64,000 bases of DNA from assembly GCF_006442815.1 (NCBI RefSeq), contig NZ_VFVL01000027.1, positions 24,622 to 88,621 on the forward strand. Direction: 5' to 3'. The notes beneath the pieces were generated by a model. The model was given only the letters and a program-made list of their open reading frames with translations. It did not search any database and was not told the origin of the DNA. The stretch is from Mesorhizobium sp. B2-4-3. Its GTDB lineage: Bacteria; Pseudomonadota; Alphaproteobacteria; Rhizobiales; Rhizobiaceae. This document shows positions 1 to 8,507 of this stretch, piece by piece. Within the stretch, counting starts at the first letter, position 1; each line of letters begins with the position of its first letter. The position numbers and the translations under genes are program-made.

Positions 1-1065
1 CGGCTCCAGCGCCGGATCGGCCTTGGGGAAATAGGCTCGGTTGCCCCAGTTCTGGCCGGTGCGGAAGAAGAACACCTGGATGCAGGTCTGGCCGCCCTCC
101 TGGTGGATGGCGAAGACGTCGGCCTCTTCCACCGTCTGCGGGTTGATCCCCTGATGCGCCTGCACATGCGAGAGCGCGGCAAGGCGGTCGCGGTAGATGG
201 CGGCGCGCTCGAAATCGAGCTTTTCCGAGGCCTGCTGCATGGCGGCCGAGATTTCGGTCTTCACCTTCTGGCTGCGGCCGGAAAGGAAATCCTTCGCTTC
301 CTCGACCAGCTCGGCATAGCCCTGATGCGAGATCTCGCCGGTGCAAGGCCCGGCGCAGCGCTTGATCTGGTAAAGGAGGCACGGCCTTGTGCGGTTCTCG
401 TAGAAGGAGTTGGTGCAGCTTCGAAGCAGGAAGGCGCGCTGCAGCGAATTGATGGTGCGCCCGACTGCGCCGGCCGAGGCGAAAGGGCCGAAATAGTCGC
501 CCTTGCGCGAGCGCGCGCCGCGATGCTTGTAGATGCCAGGCGAGACATGGTCGCCGGTGAGCAGGATGTAGGGGAACGATTTGTCGTCCCGCATCAGCAC
601 GTTGAAGCGGGGCCTGAGCCGCTTGATGAGGTTGGCCTCCAACAGCAGCGCCTCGATCTCGGTGCGGGTGACGACGAATTCCATCGTCGCCGTCTCGCGA
701 ACCATGCGACCGATGCGGGCGGTGTGGAAGCGCCCCTGCGCGTAATTGGTGACGCGCTTCTTCAGGCTGCGCGCCTTGCCGACATAGAGAACGTCGCCGG
801 CGGCGTTCATCATGCGATAGACGCCGGGCTGGTTGGGCAACCGCTTGACCAGGGTCTGGATCACCTCTGCGCCGACCATGCCGTCGGCGTCGCCGGCATG
901 TGGCGTCCAGTCTATGGCCGTGAAGGCGACGTCAGGCCCGGTCGGGATCGACTCCGGCTCGACGATCTCCTCCGCCGCCTCGTCCTCGATGTCGAGATCG
1001 ACATCGGGCGGCAGATCGTCGGCGGCGCCGCCGTTTCTCTTATGTCTTTGGGCTGCGGGACTCAT
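1..1065 (-). CDS. uvrC: UvrABC excinuclease subunit C, partial
   Basis: N-terminal ~355 residues of UvrC, which makes the dual incisions during nucleotide excision repair; the 3' part lies beyond the left edge. Read leftward from ATG at 1065, the protein has an acidic ~85-residue leader, then a GIY-YIG nuclease domain (QPGVYRM ... VLYVGKARSLKKRV), the CAGPC segment that follows it, and the start of a UvrB-binding region (FERAAIYRDRLAAL). The start codon overlaps the stop of the upstream SDR gene in a TCAT (ATGA on the coding strand) junction, so the two are probably co-translated. Family assignment is firm; the acidic leader is typical of rhizobial copies as far as I recall. Confidence 0.95.
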   Translation of the reverse strand, partial: MSPAAQRHKRNGGAADDLPPDVDLDIEDEAAEEIVEPESIPTGPDVAFTAIDWTPHAGDADGMVGAEVIQTLVKRLPNQPGVYRMMNAAGDVLYVGKARSLKKRVTNYAQGRFHTARIGRMVRETATMEFVVTRTEIEALLLEANLIKRLRPRFNVLMRDDKSFPYILLTGDHVSPGIYKHRGARSRKGDYFGPFASAGAVGRTINSLQRAFLLRSCTNSFYENRTRPCLLYQIKRCAGPCTGEISHQGYAELVEEAKDFLSGRSQKVKTEISAAMQQASEKLDFERAAIYRDRLAALSHVQAHQGINPQTVEEADVFAIHQEGGQTCIQVFFFRTGQNWGNRAYFPKADPALEP

Positions 1066-1841
1066 TCCACCATGCCTGTCACATCGGGCGTCTGCCACGC
1101 AAGATGCTGGCCGCCGTCGAGCGCGATCATCTGGCCGGTCACCGAGCGCGCCTGCCAGAGATAGCGGATCGTGGCACCGAATTCGGGCAATTGCGGGCCG
1201 CGCTTCAGGATGAGGCCGTCAACCTGTTTGTCGAAATCATCGTCGTCCTGTCGCTTGTTCTTCAGCGTCGGGCCAGGACCTATGGCGTTGACGCGAATGC
1301 GCGGCCCGAGCGCCTGGGCCAGCATCTCGGTCTGCGTCCAGAGCGCCGATTTCGACAGCGCATAGGAGAAATAGCGTGGCGTCGGCCTCCAGACGCGCTG
1401 ATCGATGATGTTGACGATCAGCCCCTCTTCGCCTTCGGGCAGGGCACGGGCAAAGGTCTGCGCCAGAAGCGCCGGTGCCTTCACATGGATGGCGAAGTGG
1501 CGATCCCAGGCCTGCCAGTCGAAATCCTCGACACGATCGTCGACGAACAGGGAAGCGTTGTTGACCAGCAGCGTGACAGGTCCGAGCATCGCTTGCGCGC
1601 GGCCGACAAGGCCGGCCACGGCTTCCATGTCGGTGAGGTCGGCGGCGATCACGGCGGCGCGGCCGCCCTCGCCCGCGATCTTCTCCGCCAGCGCCTCGGC
1701 CTCGTCGCTTGACCGGTTGGCATGGATCGCGACGGCGAAGCCATTGGCGGCAAGGTCCTCGACGATCGCCTTGCCGATCCGTCTTGCTCCACCCGTCACC
1801 AGCGCGACGGCCGTGGCTTGTCTCATGGTGTCAATCCTCAA
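1062..1841 (-). CDS. Pteridine-reductase-like SDR oxidoreductase
   Basis: 259-residue classical short-chain dehydrogenase. The cofactor motif is TGGARRIG (about residues 16-23), whose Arg pair is typical of the PTR1/FolM pteridine reductases and of NADPH use. NNAS follows at about 93 and the YALSK catalytic pair at about 160. A C-terminal segment LDGGQHL closes the fold as in FolM-like enzymes. Likely a cytosolic NADPH-dependent reductase of a pterin or related carbonyl; the substrate cannot be read. The stop overlaps the uvrC start by 4 bases, so it sits first in a two-gene unit. A second ATG four codons in (1826) is an alternative start. Confidence 0.85.
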   Translation of the reverse strand: MRIDTMRQATAVALVTGGARRIGKAIVEDLAANGFAVAIHANRSSDEAEALAEKIAGEGGRAAVIAADLTDMEAVAGLVGRAQAMLGPVTLLVNNASLFVDDRVEDFDWQAWDRHFAIHVKAPALLAQTFARALPEGEEGLIVNIIDQRVWRPTPRYFSYALSKSALWTQTEMLAQALGPRIRVNAIGPGPTLKNKRQDDDDFDKQVDGLILKRGPQLPEFGATIRYLWQARSVTGQMIALDGGQHLAWQTPDVTGMVE

Positions 1842-2237
1842 TCGGCTTCACGATTCCGGGAAGCCGGCACAATATGACGGGCCAAGCGTTAAATGCCATT
1901 TCCACCTGGGGCAGGAATGTGGCGAAGCGGCCCGGACGCGTGTCCGCCCCGCCGGATTCGGGGCACCGTTCCCGGCAATATATGTCGCCGGCCCCCTTGA
2001 ACCAAGCGGTGTGCAGCGCAACATATTTAGCCTGCTGACATTCGCTGTTGCGAAGATGCAACGTCACCTTTCGGCCTCATTCGCGCCGGGGAATGACCCA
2101 AGTTCAGGTTCGCTTCAGCCGCATTTCAGCACGACATTTGGAACCGTTGAACGCCAAGCTCGTTTATCCCCCCGGACGGGCCGGGGCGTTTCATGAACAA
2201 ACAAGCCTAAGTGTCTTGTGGCTTAAGGAGTATAATA
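1842..2237. other. Divergent intergenic region, SDR / omp
   Basis: 396 bases between the divergent SDR and outer-membrane protein genes. It must hold both promoters. The part nearest the omp gene is A/T-richer and ends with a good Shine-Dalgarno (AAGGAG at 2225-2230). I see no convincing coding region, and I could not fix a -35/-10 pair with confidence. Confidence 0.5.
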
Positions 2238-2885
2238 ATGAAGACCAATCTCAAATTCGCGCCGCTCGCCGCTGCGCTCGGGCTGTTCGCCCTTGGTGGT
2301 ACCGCCTTCGCGGCCGACGTCGTTTCCGAGGAGCCGCCGGCTCCCGCCCCGGTTGCCGAGCTTCCGGTTGCTTCCTGGGCCGGCCCCTATGCCGGTATCA
2401 ATCTCGGCTACGGCTTCGGCGGCCATGTGAAGGCCCCGGGCGCCGACGCCAAGACCAAGGGCTTCATCGGTGGCGTTTTCGGCGGCTACAACTGGCAGCA
2501 GGAGAACTTCGTCTACGGTGCTGAAGCCGACCTCGGCTACAATGGCACCAAGGGCTCGGATGATGGCCTTTCGGCCAAGACCGGCATCGAAGGCTCGCTG
2601 CGCGCTCGCCTCGGCTATGCCGTGACCCCGGAAATCCTGCTCTACGGCACGGGCGGTCTGGCTGCGAAGAACCAGAAGATCGACGACAGCTTCACCGGCG
2701 TGAACGACAGCAAGGCCATGCTCGGCTGGACCGCCGGCGCCGGTACCGACATCAAGATCACGGACAACGTGTTCGGCCGTGTCGAATACCGCTACACCGA
2801 CTACGGCAGCAAGAACTTCGGCGACACGGGCAAGGTCAAGTCTTCGGACAACCGCGTCACGTTCGGCGTCGGTATGAAGTTCTAA
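2238..2885 (+). CDS. Outer-membrane beta-barrel protein, Omp25/31-like
   Basis: 215-residue precursor with a clear Sec signal peptide (MKTNLKFAPLAAALGLFALGG, cleavage after AFA). A short Pro/Glu-rich linker follows, then a small beta-barrel with alternating aromatic/Gly strands (WAGPYAGINLGYGFGG, GGYNW, YRYTDYG) and a terminal Phe (GVGMKF), the usual outer-membrane insertion signal. It matches the Omp25/Omp31/hemin-binding-like surface protein family of Rhizobiales in size and layout. ATG 2238 is chosen because AAGGAG precedes it by 7 bases and the signal peptide starts there; an upstream in-frame ATG lacks both. A strong terminator follows immediately, so it is monocistronic and probably highly expressed. 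Confidence 0.9.
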   Translation: MKTNLKFAPLAAALGLFALGGTAFAADVVSEEPPAPAPVAELPVASWAGPYAGINLGYGFGGHVKAPGADAKTKGFIGGVFGGYNWQQENFVYGAEADLGYNGTKGSDDGLSAKTGIEGSLRARLGYAVTPEILLYGTGGLAAKNQKIDDSFTGVNDSKAMLGWTAGAGTDIKITDNVFGRVEYRYTDYGSKNFGDTGKVKSSDNRVTFGVGMKF

Positions 2886-2910
2886 GTCGTAAAAGCCACG
2901 ACACGGAAAA

Positions 2911-2935
2911 GCCGGGCCTTGCGCCCGGTTTTTTT
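2911..2935 (+). terminator. Rho-independent terminator after omp
   Basis: Stem CCGGGC / GCCCGG (2912-2917 and 2923-2928) with a 5-base loop and a run of seven T, 26 bases after the omp stop codon. Confidence 0.9.
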
Positions 2936-2967
2936 GTGTCCGCGGATGGCAGAAGGCGGCGAGCTCC

Positions 2968-3345
2968 TCAGTCGTCCTCATTTCGACCGCTTCGGCGGTT
3001 TCGCTTCGCCGGCAGCGTCTCGACGAAAGCCAATGCACGGTCGAGCCAACCGGCAAGATCGGCGTCGGCTGCCGTCCCTTCGGTCGCGACGCGGATATAG
3101 CCTTCCATCGAGCGACCACCCATTTCCATCGTGCTTGCATGAGGAAGTGCCGCGGCGGCCGCATGCGCGCCCTTGCCGACGCGTACCAGAAGCCCGCGCT
3201 TCGAGGTGCCGATCAGCATGTTGCCGTTGATCATGAAACAGGTGCCGCCGAACATCTTCTGCTCGGTGAAGGCGCGTCGACCGAGGGCGGCGCGCAGGCG
3301 CGCGACCATCGGGTCCGGCGCGGCGCCGGTTGAGGGCTTTGCCAT
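2968..3345 (-). CDS. TfoX/Sxy N-terminal domain protein
   Basis: 125 residues, length of a stand-alone TfoX N-terminal domain. Features of the family: F-T-E-Q-K-MFGG-CFM near residue 33, then MLIGTSKRGLLVRVGKG, and the later GGRSMEGYIRV. The C-terminus is basic (AKRNRRSGRN). Stand-alone TfoX-N proteins are widespread in rhizobia and their role is unsettled; a direct link to competence should not be assumed. The start at 3345 gives MAKPSTG; a longer reading frame upstream runs through the mosaic repeat and is unlikely to be real. Confidence 0.8.
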   Translation of the reverse strand: MAKPSTGAAPDPMVARLRAALGRRAFTEQKMFGGTCFMINGNMLIGTSKRGLLVRVGKGAHAAAAALPHASTMEMGGRSMEGYIRVATEGTAADADLAGWLDRALAFVETLPAKRNRRSGRNEDD

Positions 3346-3425
3346 GCTCACCACTCCGACTTGGGTGATGCCAAGCAAGCATGGAAGCGGGCGGGGTTCA
3401 AGGCGGGCGCAAGGCCGAAGCTGCC

Positions 3426-3604
3426 AATCTCCCCCCACGTGGGGGAGATGGCCGGTAGGCCAAAGGGGGCGCGAAGGAACGCCAACTTTCGAGGTGGCCC
3501 GATCTTTGTTCTGATGGCAGCACATGCTTGGCAAAGACTGAGACGCCGGCGGGACAGCGCCCCCCTCTGCCCTGCCGGGCATCTCCCCCACAAGGGGGGA
3601 GATT
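3426..3604. repeat. Mosaic palindromic repeat, intact inverted pair
   Basis: Two GC-rich modules in inverted orientation separated by ~75 bases. Each is itself a hairpin (AATCTCCCCCC...GGGGGAGAT) followed by a conserved arm around GCCGG-TAGGCCAAAGGGGG. The same modules recur at 8299-8467, 27870-28040 and 63800-63925. The layout resembles the intergenic mosaic elements of rhizobia (RIME-like). No coding potential. Confidence 0.8.
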
Positions 3605-3612
3605 GGCTGTAT

Positions 3613-4209
3613 CTACCCGGGCACGCTTGCCTTCAGCTCCGGGAACTTCTCGTCAAACCTCGCCGCCCAGCGTACGAGCCGGCTGCGGCCCTTCTCCCAT
3701 TGGCCGCCGAAACGCAGCGCGAGATAGCCGAGGGCGGCGCGCAGTGCCATGTGGCCGGCGGTGATCTTCTTCGGCAGTTTCGGCGGATTGGCGTTGATGA
3801 GGTCGAGCGCGGTGGCGATCTTCGTCCACTGACGGTCGAGCCAGGGCTGGTAGACCATCGTCTCCGGCCGCGTGCGGCGCTCATAGACCATCGACAGGGC
3901 GCAGTCGCAGATGCCGTCGGCCAGCGCCTCGAGAACTTCCGCCTCGAGCCGCTTGTCGGGATTGCGCGGGAACAGCGCGTTCTTCGACAGCCGGTTGAGA
4001 TGCTGGGTGATGGCGCGGCTGTCATGGATGGAGCGGCCGTCCTCCAGCACCAGCACCGGGATCTTGCCGAGCGGATTGGCCGAGATCAGCTCGGCGGGCT
4101 TGTCCTCCGTCTTGACCGGCACGAGGTCGATCGCGATGCCGGCATAGGCGGCCGCCATGCGGACCTTCGAACTATAGGGCGACGTGGAAGCGTAGAGCAG
4201 TGTCGGCAT
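3613..4209 (-). CDS. Glutathione S-transferase family protein
   Basis: 198 residues. The thioredoxin-fold N-terminal domain carries SPYSSKVR near residue 9 (the position of the catalytic Ser/Cys/Tyr in bacterial GSTs), NPLGKIPVL with the cis-Pro near 51, and DGRSIHDSRAI (the glutathione gamma-Glu binding Asp/Ser pair). The all-helical C-terminal domain follows from about 85. Cytosolic; substrate unknown. It ends 8 bases from the mosaic repeat and stands alone on this strand. Confidence 0.88.
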   Translation of the reverse strand: MPTLLYASTSPYSSKVRMAAAYAGIAIDLVPVKTEDKPAELISANPLGKIPVLVLEDGRSIHDSRAITQHLNRLSKNALFPRNPDKRLEAEVLEALADGICDCALSMVYERRTRPETMVYQPWLDRQWTKIATALDLINANPPKLPKKITAGHMALRAALGYLALRFGGQWEKGRSRLVRWAARFDEKFPELKASVPG

Positions 4210-4481
4210 GATCGGGTTCCCAGTTGTTTACGGCACTGTTGACCGATCGGGATCCGAAGGGCAACGGCCAGCCGGGCAATCCGGATTGGCCAATGCATCT
4301 TGTCGGCGCGGGCACCCCAAAGAAAAAGCTCCCGGAAGTTTTGCCTGGCGGCAAGATTTCCGAGAGCTTTTAGGAGGAGCGTCCGCTCCGACTCCGCTCG
4401 CTGTGGCACCGAATTGGCGAGAGGGGTGCCAAGGTGGCACCCGCCCTCACCTGTTGCGGTTCGCGAGCGAAGCTTACGCGA

Positions 4482-4856
4482 TTACTTCTTGGCGGCCGGC
4501 TTCTTGGCCGGAGCTGCCTTCTTCACTGCTGCCGGTGCCTTGGCGGCGGCTGCCTTCATCGGAGCCTTGGCGGCGGGCTTGGCTGCTGCCTTCGCTGCCG
4601 GCTTCTTGGCGGCGGGCTTGGCCGCCGGCTTTGCCGCTGCCTTGACGGCCGGCTTGGCCGCTGCCTTCGCTACCGGCTTCTTGGCGGCGGGCTTAGCCGC
4701 AGCTTTCGCTGCCGGCCTCGCCGCTGCCTTGGCCGGAGCCTTGGCGGCGGGCTTGGCCGCTGCCTTCTTCACTGCTGCAGGTTTCGCGGCAGCCTTAGCT
4801 GCCGGCTTCTTTGCCGGCGCTTTCGCCGCCGGCGCCTTGGTTGTCGTCTTTGCCAT
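4482..4856 (-). CDS. Histone H1-like Lys/Ala/Pro-rich protein
   Basis: 124 residues of almost pure Lys, Ala and Pro after MAKTTTKAPAAK. It is built from degenerate AAKPAAKKP-type units repeated to the end, matching the tails of eukaryotic H1 and of bacterial H1-like proteins (HctB/AlgP type). A DNA-compacting, nucleoid-associated role is the family expectation. There is no globular domain. The DNA is internally repetitive (units around GCCGCTGCCTTCGCT), so length variation between strains is likely. ATG 4856 is favoured because the Lys/Ala region begins there; an in-frame ATG 15 codons upstream adds an unrelated basic segment. Confidence 0.85.
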   Translation of the reverse strand: MAKTTTKAPAAKAPAKKPAAKAAAKPAAVKKAAAKPAAKAPAKAAARPAAKAAAKPAAKKPVAKAAAKPAVKAAAKPAAKPAAKKPAAKAAAKPAAKAPMKAAAAKAPAAVKKAAPAKKPAAKK

Positions 4857-5267
4857 GCGATGCCCCTTGCGTTTTGCCGATGGTCGTGAGTGACCCGGCA
4901 TGTCTATGCATATCTGACTCGCGACTGTCTAGCCAGCGAAGCAACACAATGATTTTCAGTTATTGAATTTTGGTTACACGAAACGCTCGAAGATGCATCT
5001 CATTGAAAAATTGTGAGCGAATCTGTCACTTTCGAAGTGACGGCCCGGGCCACAGATTTTCGCGCGGCTTCTATCGCCCGATCCTCCATCGACCGGCGGC
5101 ATAACCTTTCATCACAATGTGAGCGGAGTGCTCATAATAGACAAGAGGCCGTCGGACGTCGACTTCATCTTGTCCAGCAGAAACATCTACAGATGAACCG
5201 GCCATGCGCGACGACCAAAGCTTGAGCGCTTTAAAGTGAGCTTAAGGCTCATATTCAGGCGCGACAA
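4857..5267. other. Intergenic region, AT-rich
   Basis: 411 bases between the divergently placed 5' end of the H1-like gene and the 3' end of dinB. The first half is A/T-rich compared with the surroundings and probably holds the H1-like promoter. No open reading frame with gene-like composition is visible. Confidence 0.4.
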
Positions 5268-5798
5268 TCAAGTGCTCGCCGGTTGGCGTCCGTGCTGCAG
5301 GCGGCGCGCCGGCTCGACCCGGTGCAGATGGACGGCGTAGGTGTCCCAGGGCGGCGAGAGCGCGATCCTGGCCAGCTTGCGGCCGATCTCGCCGCGATGG
5401 TAGCTGCCGTGCAAGACGACATGGGTCAGCATCTCCTGCCTCGTCATGCAACCCCTGTCGCCGTCGGTGAAGGTGAAGGCGACCGGGTCGGCAAGCTCTT
5501 GCTCTGCAACGGTTTCAAGATAGTCGAGATACCAGCCGTCGATCTCGGCCAAGGCGACGCGCAACGCGCGCGGTTCGGGCGTATCCGGGGTATTGTCGCT
5601 CGCATAGCCATGGGCGACGCCCTTCAGATGCGCGGCAAAAATCCGCGACACGACATGGATATGGTTCATCAGGCGGATCGCGGCGCGCCGCTCCTCGGGG
5701 TCGCGGGACGGATCCATCCCCGCGAGCTTTCCCACGAGCTCATCATTCGCCCAGGCTTGATAGACAAGCAGGCTCTTCAGCAAGGTCTTGGCGCTCAT
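5268..5798 (-). CDS. DinB-family protein
   Basis: 176 residues, the usual DinB/YfiT length. It shows the four-helix metal-binding layout: LLVYQAWANDEL at the N-terminus, MNHIHVVSRIF near residue 45 (first His), and HVVLHGSYHRGEIG near 130 (second and third His of the triad). Such proteins bind a divalent metal; many act as thiol-dependent transferases or hydrolases, and the name does not imply DNA polymerase IV. Divergent from a TetR gene 69 bases away, which may control it. ATG 5810 (MDRN) is an alternative start four codons upstream. Confidence 0.85.
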   Translation of the reverse strand: MSAKTLLKSLLVYQAWANDELVGKLAGMDPSRDPEERRAAIRLMNHIHVVSRIFAAHLKGVAHGYASDNTPDTPEPRALRVALAEIDGWYLDYLETVAEQELADPVAFTFTDGDRGCMTRQEMLTHVVLHGSYHRGEIGRKLARIALSPPWDTYAVHLHRVEPARRLQHGRQPAST

Positions 5799-5867
5799 GT
5801 TCCGGTCCATTTGCGTTGGTGAAAAGAATGTGAGTATCCTGTTTATATTCTCGGGAGACGTGCCAGG

Positions 5868-6491
5868 ATGTCTACTCGCATTGCAAAGCCGGCCGCACGC
5901 ATGCGCAAGCAGCCGCGCCAGGCGCGTTCGATCGCCACCGTCGAGGCGATTATCGAAGCCGGTGCTCGCGTTTTGAGCGAGCTCGGTTGGGCGGGCTTTT
6001 CCACCAACAAGGTGGCAGAGGCCGCAGGCGTCAGCATCGGCTCGCTCTATCAATATTTCCCCGACAAGCTCGCTCTGGTCGAAGCGATCCGGCGCCGTCA
6101 CTTCGATCATGTGCTGTCGGTGATTCGCGAAGCGGCGGCCGACGAGAAGCCGCTCAGGCAATTCGCGCGCGAGCTGGTGCGCGGCATGATCGGCGCGCAC
6201 TCGATCCATCCGACGCTGCACCAGGTGCTGCTCGACGAGGCGCCCGGCGACCGCGGCTCGCGTGCCGCGCATGCCTCGTTCCAGACGCGCTATCTCGAGC
6301 ATTACGCGGCGGCCGTCGCGCAGTACCGCAAGCGCCGCAAGGATACCGAGACGATGGCGCGCGTGCTCTCCTCGGCGATCGAGGGCGTGATCCACAACGC
6401 GGCACGGCGCAACATGCTCGACGCGCCGGAATTGCAGAGGCAATTGGTCGAGCTGATCGAGGCTTACGTATCGGGCGGCAGGGCAGCCTGA
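5868..6491 (+). CDS. TetR-family transcriptional regulator
   Basis: 207 residues. The N-terminal helix-turn-helix is clear (TVEAIIEAGARVL ... FSTNKVAEAAGVSIGSLYQYFPDK, residues ~25-65). The C-terminal half is an all-helical ligand domain without a recognisable signature. It begins with a basic arm (AARMRKQPRQARS). GGGAG precedes ATG 5868. It is divergent from dinB with a 69-base shared promoter region, so autoregulation and control of dinB are plausible. It is followed by the DGPF/sigma pair after ~140 bases. Confidence 0.92.
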   Translation: MSTRIAKPAARMRKQPRQARSIATVEAIIEAGARVLSELGWAGFSTNKVAEAAGVSIGSLYQYFPDKLALVEAIRRRHFDHVLSVIREAAADEKPLRQFARELVRGMIGAHSIHPTLHQVLLDEAPGDRGSRAAHASFQTRYLEHYAAAVAQYRKRRKDTETMARVLSSAIEGVIHNAARRNMLDAPELQRQLVELIEAYVSGGRAA

Positions 6492-6635
6492 GGCAGCGAC
6501 GGTTGAGAGGCTGGCGCCGGCCGCGTGCCCGCGCCTCCTCGGTTGCCGGCGTCGCAATTAAATTCGCATCGCTGTCGATTCCACCGATCGCCGTTCGTCG
6601 TATCATCGCAACCTGCAAACCGAAGGAACACAAAG

Positions 6636-7040
6636 ATGCGTTTCATGATGCTGATGATCCCCGGCGGCTACGCGACCGCGGCTCCCGACGTCAGGCCCGA
6701 GGCCGAGGCCGTGGCGACGATGATGAAATACAATGAAGAGCTGAAGCGGGCCGGCGTGCTGCTTGCGCTCGACGGGCTGCATCCGCCGTCATCGGGCGCA
6801 CGGGTTTCCTTCAAGGGCGGCAAACCAGCCGTCACCGACGGCCCGTTCGCCGAGGTCAAGGAAGTGCTCGGCGGCTATTGGGTGATCGACGTGCGCTCGC
6901 GCGAGGAAGCCATCGAATGGGCACGCCGCTGCCCCGCGGGGGAAAACGACGTCATCGAGGTCCGGCGCGTTTTCGAGATGAACGATTTTCCCGAGGACGT
7001 CCAGAAGGTCGCCGACGGATTCGACGAGCTCAAGGATTGA
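6636..7040 (+). CDS. YciI/DGPF-domain protein
   Basis: 134 residues, starting MRFMMLMIPGGY after GAAGGA. It carries the DGPF signature (TDGPFAEVKEVLGGYWVIDV) near residue 70 and the closing VIEVRRVFEMNDF segment of the YCII-related fold. Its stop overlaps the start of the ECF sigma gene in a TTGA junction. DGPF proteins are the standard genomic partners of ECF42 sigma factors, which supports both assignments. Biochemical role is not established. Confidence 0.9.
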   Translation: MRFMMLMIPGGYATAAPDVRPEAEAVATMMKYNEELKRAGVLLALDGLHPPSSGARVSFKGGKPAVTDGPFAEVKEVLGGYWVIDVRSREEAIEWARRCPAGENDVIEVRRVFEMNDFPEDVQKVADGFDELKD

Positions 7041-8296
7041 CCGCGACTGCAACGATCGAAGCGGTCTGGCGGATCGAGCAGCCGAAACTCGCCGCCAGGC
7101 TCACCCGCACCCTGCGCGATGTCGGGCTGGCCGAGGAGGTGGTGCAGGATGCCTTTGTGGAGGCGCTGGAGCGCTGGCCCCGCGACGGCATTCCGCACAA
7201 CCCGGCCGCCTGGCTGACCAGGGTCGCCATGAACCGGGCGCTCGACCGGCTGCGCCGCACCGTGCTGATCGACGGCAAGCATCGGCAGCTGGCCGTCGAT
7301 CTCGCCGAGCTGGAGCGCGCGATGCCCGACATCGAGGCGGCGCTCGACGAGGATATCGACGACGATCTGTTGCGACTGATCTTCACCTCTTGCCATCCGG
7401 TGCTGCCGGCAGAGCAGCGCGCGGCGCTTGCGCTCAGGATGCTGGGCGGACTGTCGACGCCGGAGATCGCGCGCGCCTTCCTGGTGCCCGAGGCCACGGT
7501 CGCCCAGCGGATCGTGCGCGCCAAGCGGACATTGCGCGACGCCGGCATCGCGTTCGAGACGCCGCGCGGGCAAGAGCGGCGCGAGCGCCTGACTGCTGTG
7601 CTGGAGGTGATCTACCTGATCTTCAACGAAGGCTATGTCACGTCCTCCGGACCGGACTGGCTGCGCGCCGATCTCGGCAACGAGGCACTGCGCCTCGGCC
7701 GCCTGCTGGTGGCGCTGATGCCGGAGGAACCGGAGGCGATCGGACTGCTGTCGCTGATGGAACTCGGCGCCTCGCGCTTCGGCGCCCGCACCGACGGAGC
7801 CGGCAATCCGATCCTGCTCTTCGACCAGGACCGCGGCCGCTGGGACTGGTCGCTGATCCGACGCGGCCTCGACCGATTGAAACGCGCGATGGCGCTCACG
7901 CCGACGCCAGGTCCCTATCAGCTGCAGGCGATGATCGCCGCCTGCCATGCCCGCGCGGTGAGCGCGGCCGACACCGACTGGATCGCCATTGCCGCCTATT
8001 ACCAGGCGCTCGCGCTGGCGGCGCCCTCGCCCATCGTCGAAGTCAATCGGGCGGTCGCCGCCGGCATGGCGTTCGGACCGGCGCAGGGGCTGGCCATCGC
8101 CGATGCGCTGCTGGACGAACCGCGGCTGAAAGGTACGCATCTCTTGCCCACGGTGCGCGGCGACCTTCTGGCCAGGCTCGGACGGACGGAAGAGGCCCGC
8201 GCCGAATTCCGCCGCGCCGCCGAGCTGACAGCAAATGAGCGGGAGCGCGCGCTGCTGTTTGCCAGGGCTGGCGGTGGGGAAGCCAACTCGGGATAG
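7037..8296 (+). CDS. ECF sigma factor, ECF42-like with TPR-like tail
   Basis: 419 residues, about twice a minimal ECF sigma factor. Region sigma2 is EEVVQDAFVEALERWP ... NPAAWLTRVAMNRALDRLRR (residues ~30-80). Sigma4 is LPAEQRAALALRMLGGLSTPEIARAFLVPEATVAQRIVRAKR (~120-165). A ~230-residue helical C-terminal domain follows (YQALALAAPSPIVEVNRAVA ... ARLGRTEEARAEFRRA), TPR-like as in ECF42. In that group the tail replaces an anti-sigma factor in control. The start is taken as TTG 7037, overlapping the DGPF stop; no ATG/GTG lies between this stop and sigma2. Confidence 0.9.
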   Translation: MTATATIEAVWRIEQPKLAARLTRTLRDVGLAEEVVQDAFVEALERWPRDGIPHNPAAWLTRVAMNRALDRLRRTVLIDGKHRQLAVDLAELERAMPDIEAALDEDIDDDLLRLIFTSCHPVLPAEQRAALALRMLGGLSTPEIARAFLVPEATVAQRIVRAKRTLRDAGIAFETPRGQERRERLTAVLEVIYLIFNEGYVTSSGPDWLRADLGNEALRLGRLLVALMPEEPEAIGLLSLMELGASRFGARTDGAGNPILLFDQDRGRWDWSLIRRGLDRLKRAMALTPTPGPYQLQAMIAACHARAVSAADTDWIAIAAYYQALALAAPSPIVEVNRAVAAGMAFGPAQGLAIADALLDEPRLKGTHLLPTVRGDLLARLGRTEEARAEFRRAAELTANERERALLFARAGGGEANSG

Positions 8297-8298
8297 GT

Positions 8299-8467
8299 CG
8301 GCGGGACAGCGCCCCCCTCTGTCCTGCCGGACATCTCCCCCACAAGGGGGGAGATCAGATTTCACGCCGGCTTTCGCCTACCACCAACGCTGCAGAATGA
8401 GCTGGACGCCGAAGCGACTAATCTCCCCCCTCGTGGGGGAGATGGCCGGTAGGCCAGAGGGGGGCGA
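8299..8467. repeat. Mosaic palindromic repeat between convergent genes
   Basis: Same two modules as at 3.4 kb, here immediately after the sigma-factor stop and between convergent genes. Left module CCCCCCTCTG...GGGGGGAGAT, right module AATCTCCCCCC...GGGGGAGATGGCC. Potential to fold as one long hairpin or two short ones in either transcript. Confidence 0.8.
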
Positions 8468-8507
8468 CGTAGAGCGCCTACCTCAACTGCCTATCAGCCA
8501 GCATCAA

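Noticed and set aside
103..1164. Long rightward open frame opposite uvrC
   Set aside because: It is antisense to a clear uvrC reading frame with GIY-YIG motifs and has no recognisable domain; the high GC makes such frames common.
4300..4893. Rightward frame opposite the H1-like gene, rich in Ala/Gly/Leu
   Set aside because: It is the mirror of the Lys/Ala codon repeats; low complexity follows from the other strand.
5013..5225. Short frame in the A/T-rich gap before dinB
   Set aside because: No ribosome site, no conserved pattern, composition of non-coding DNA.
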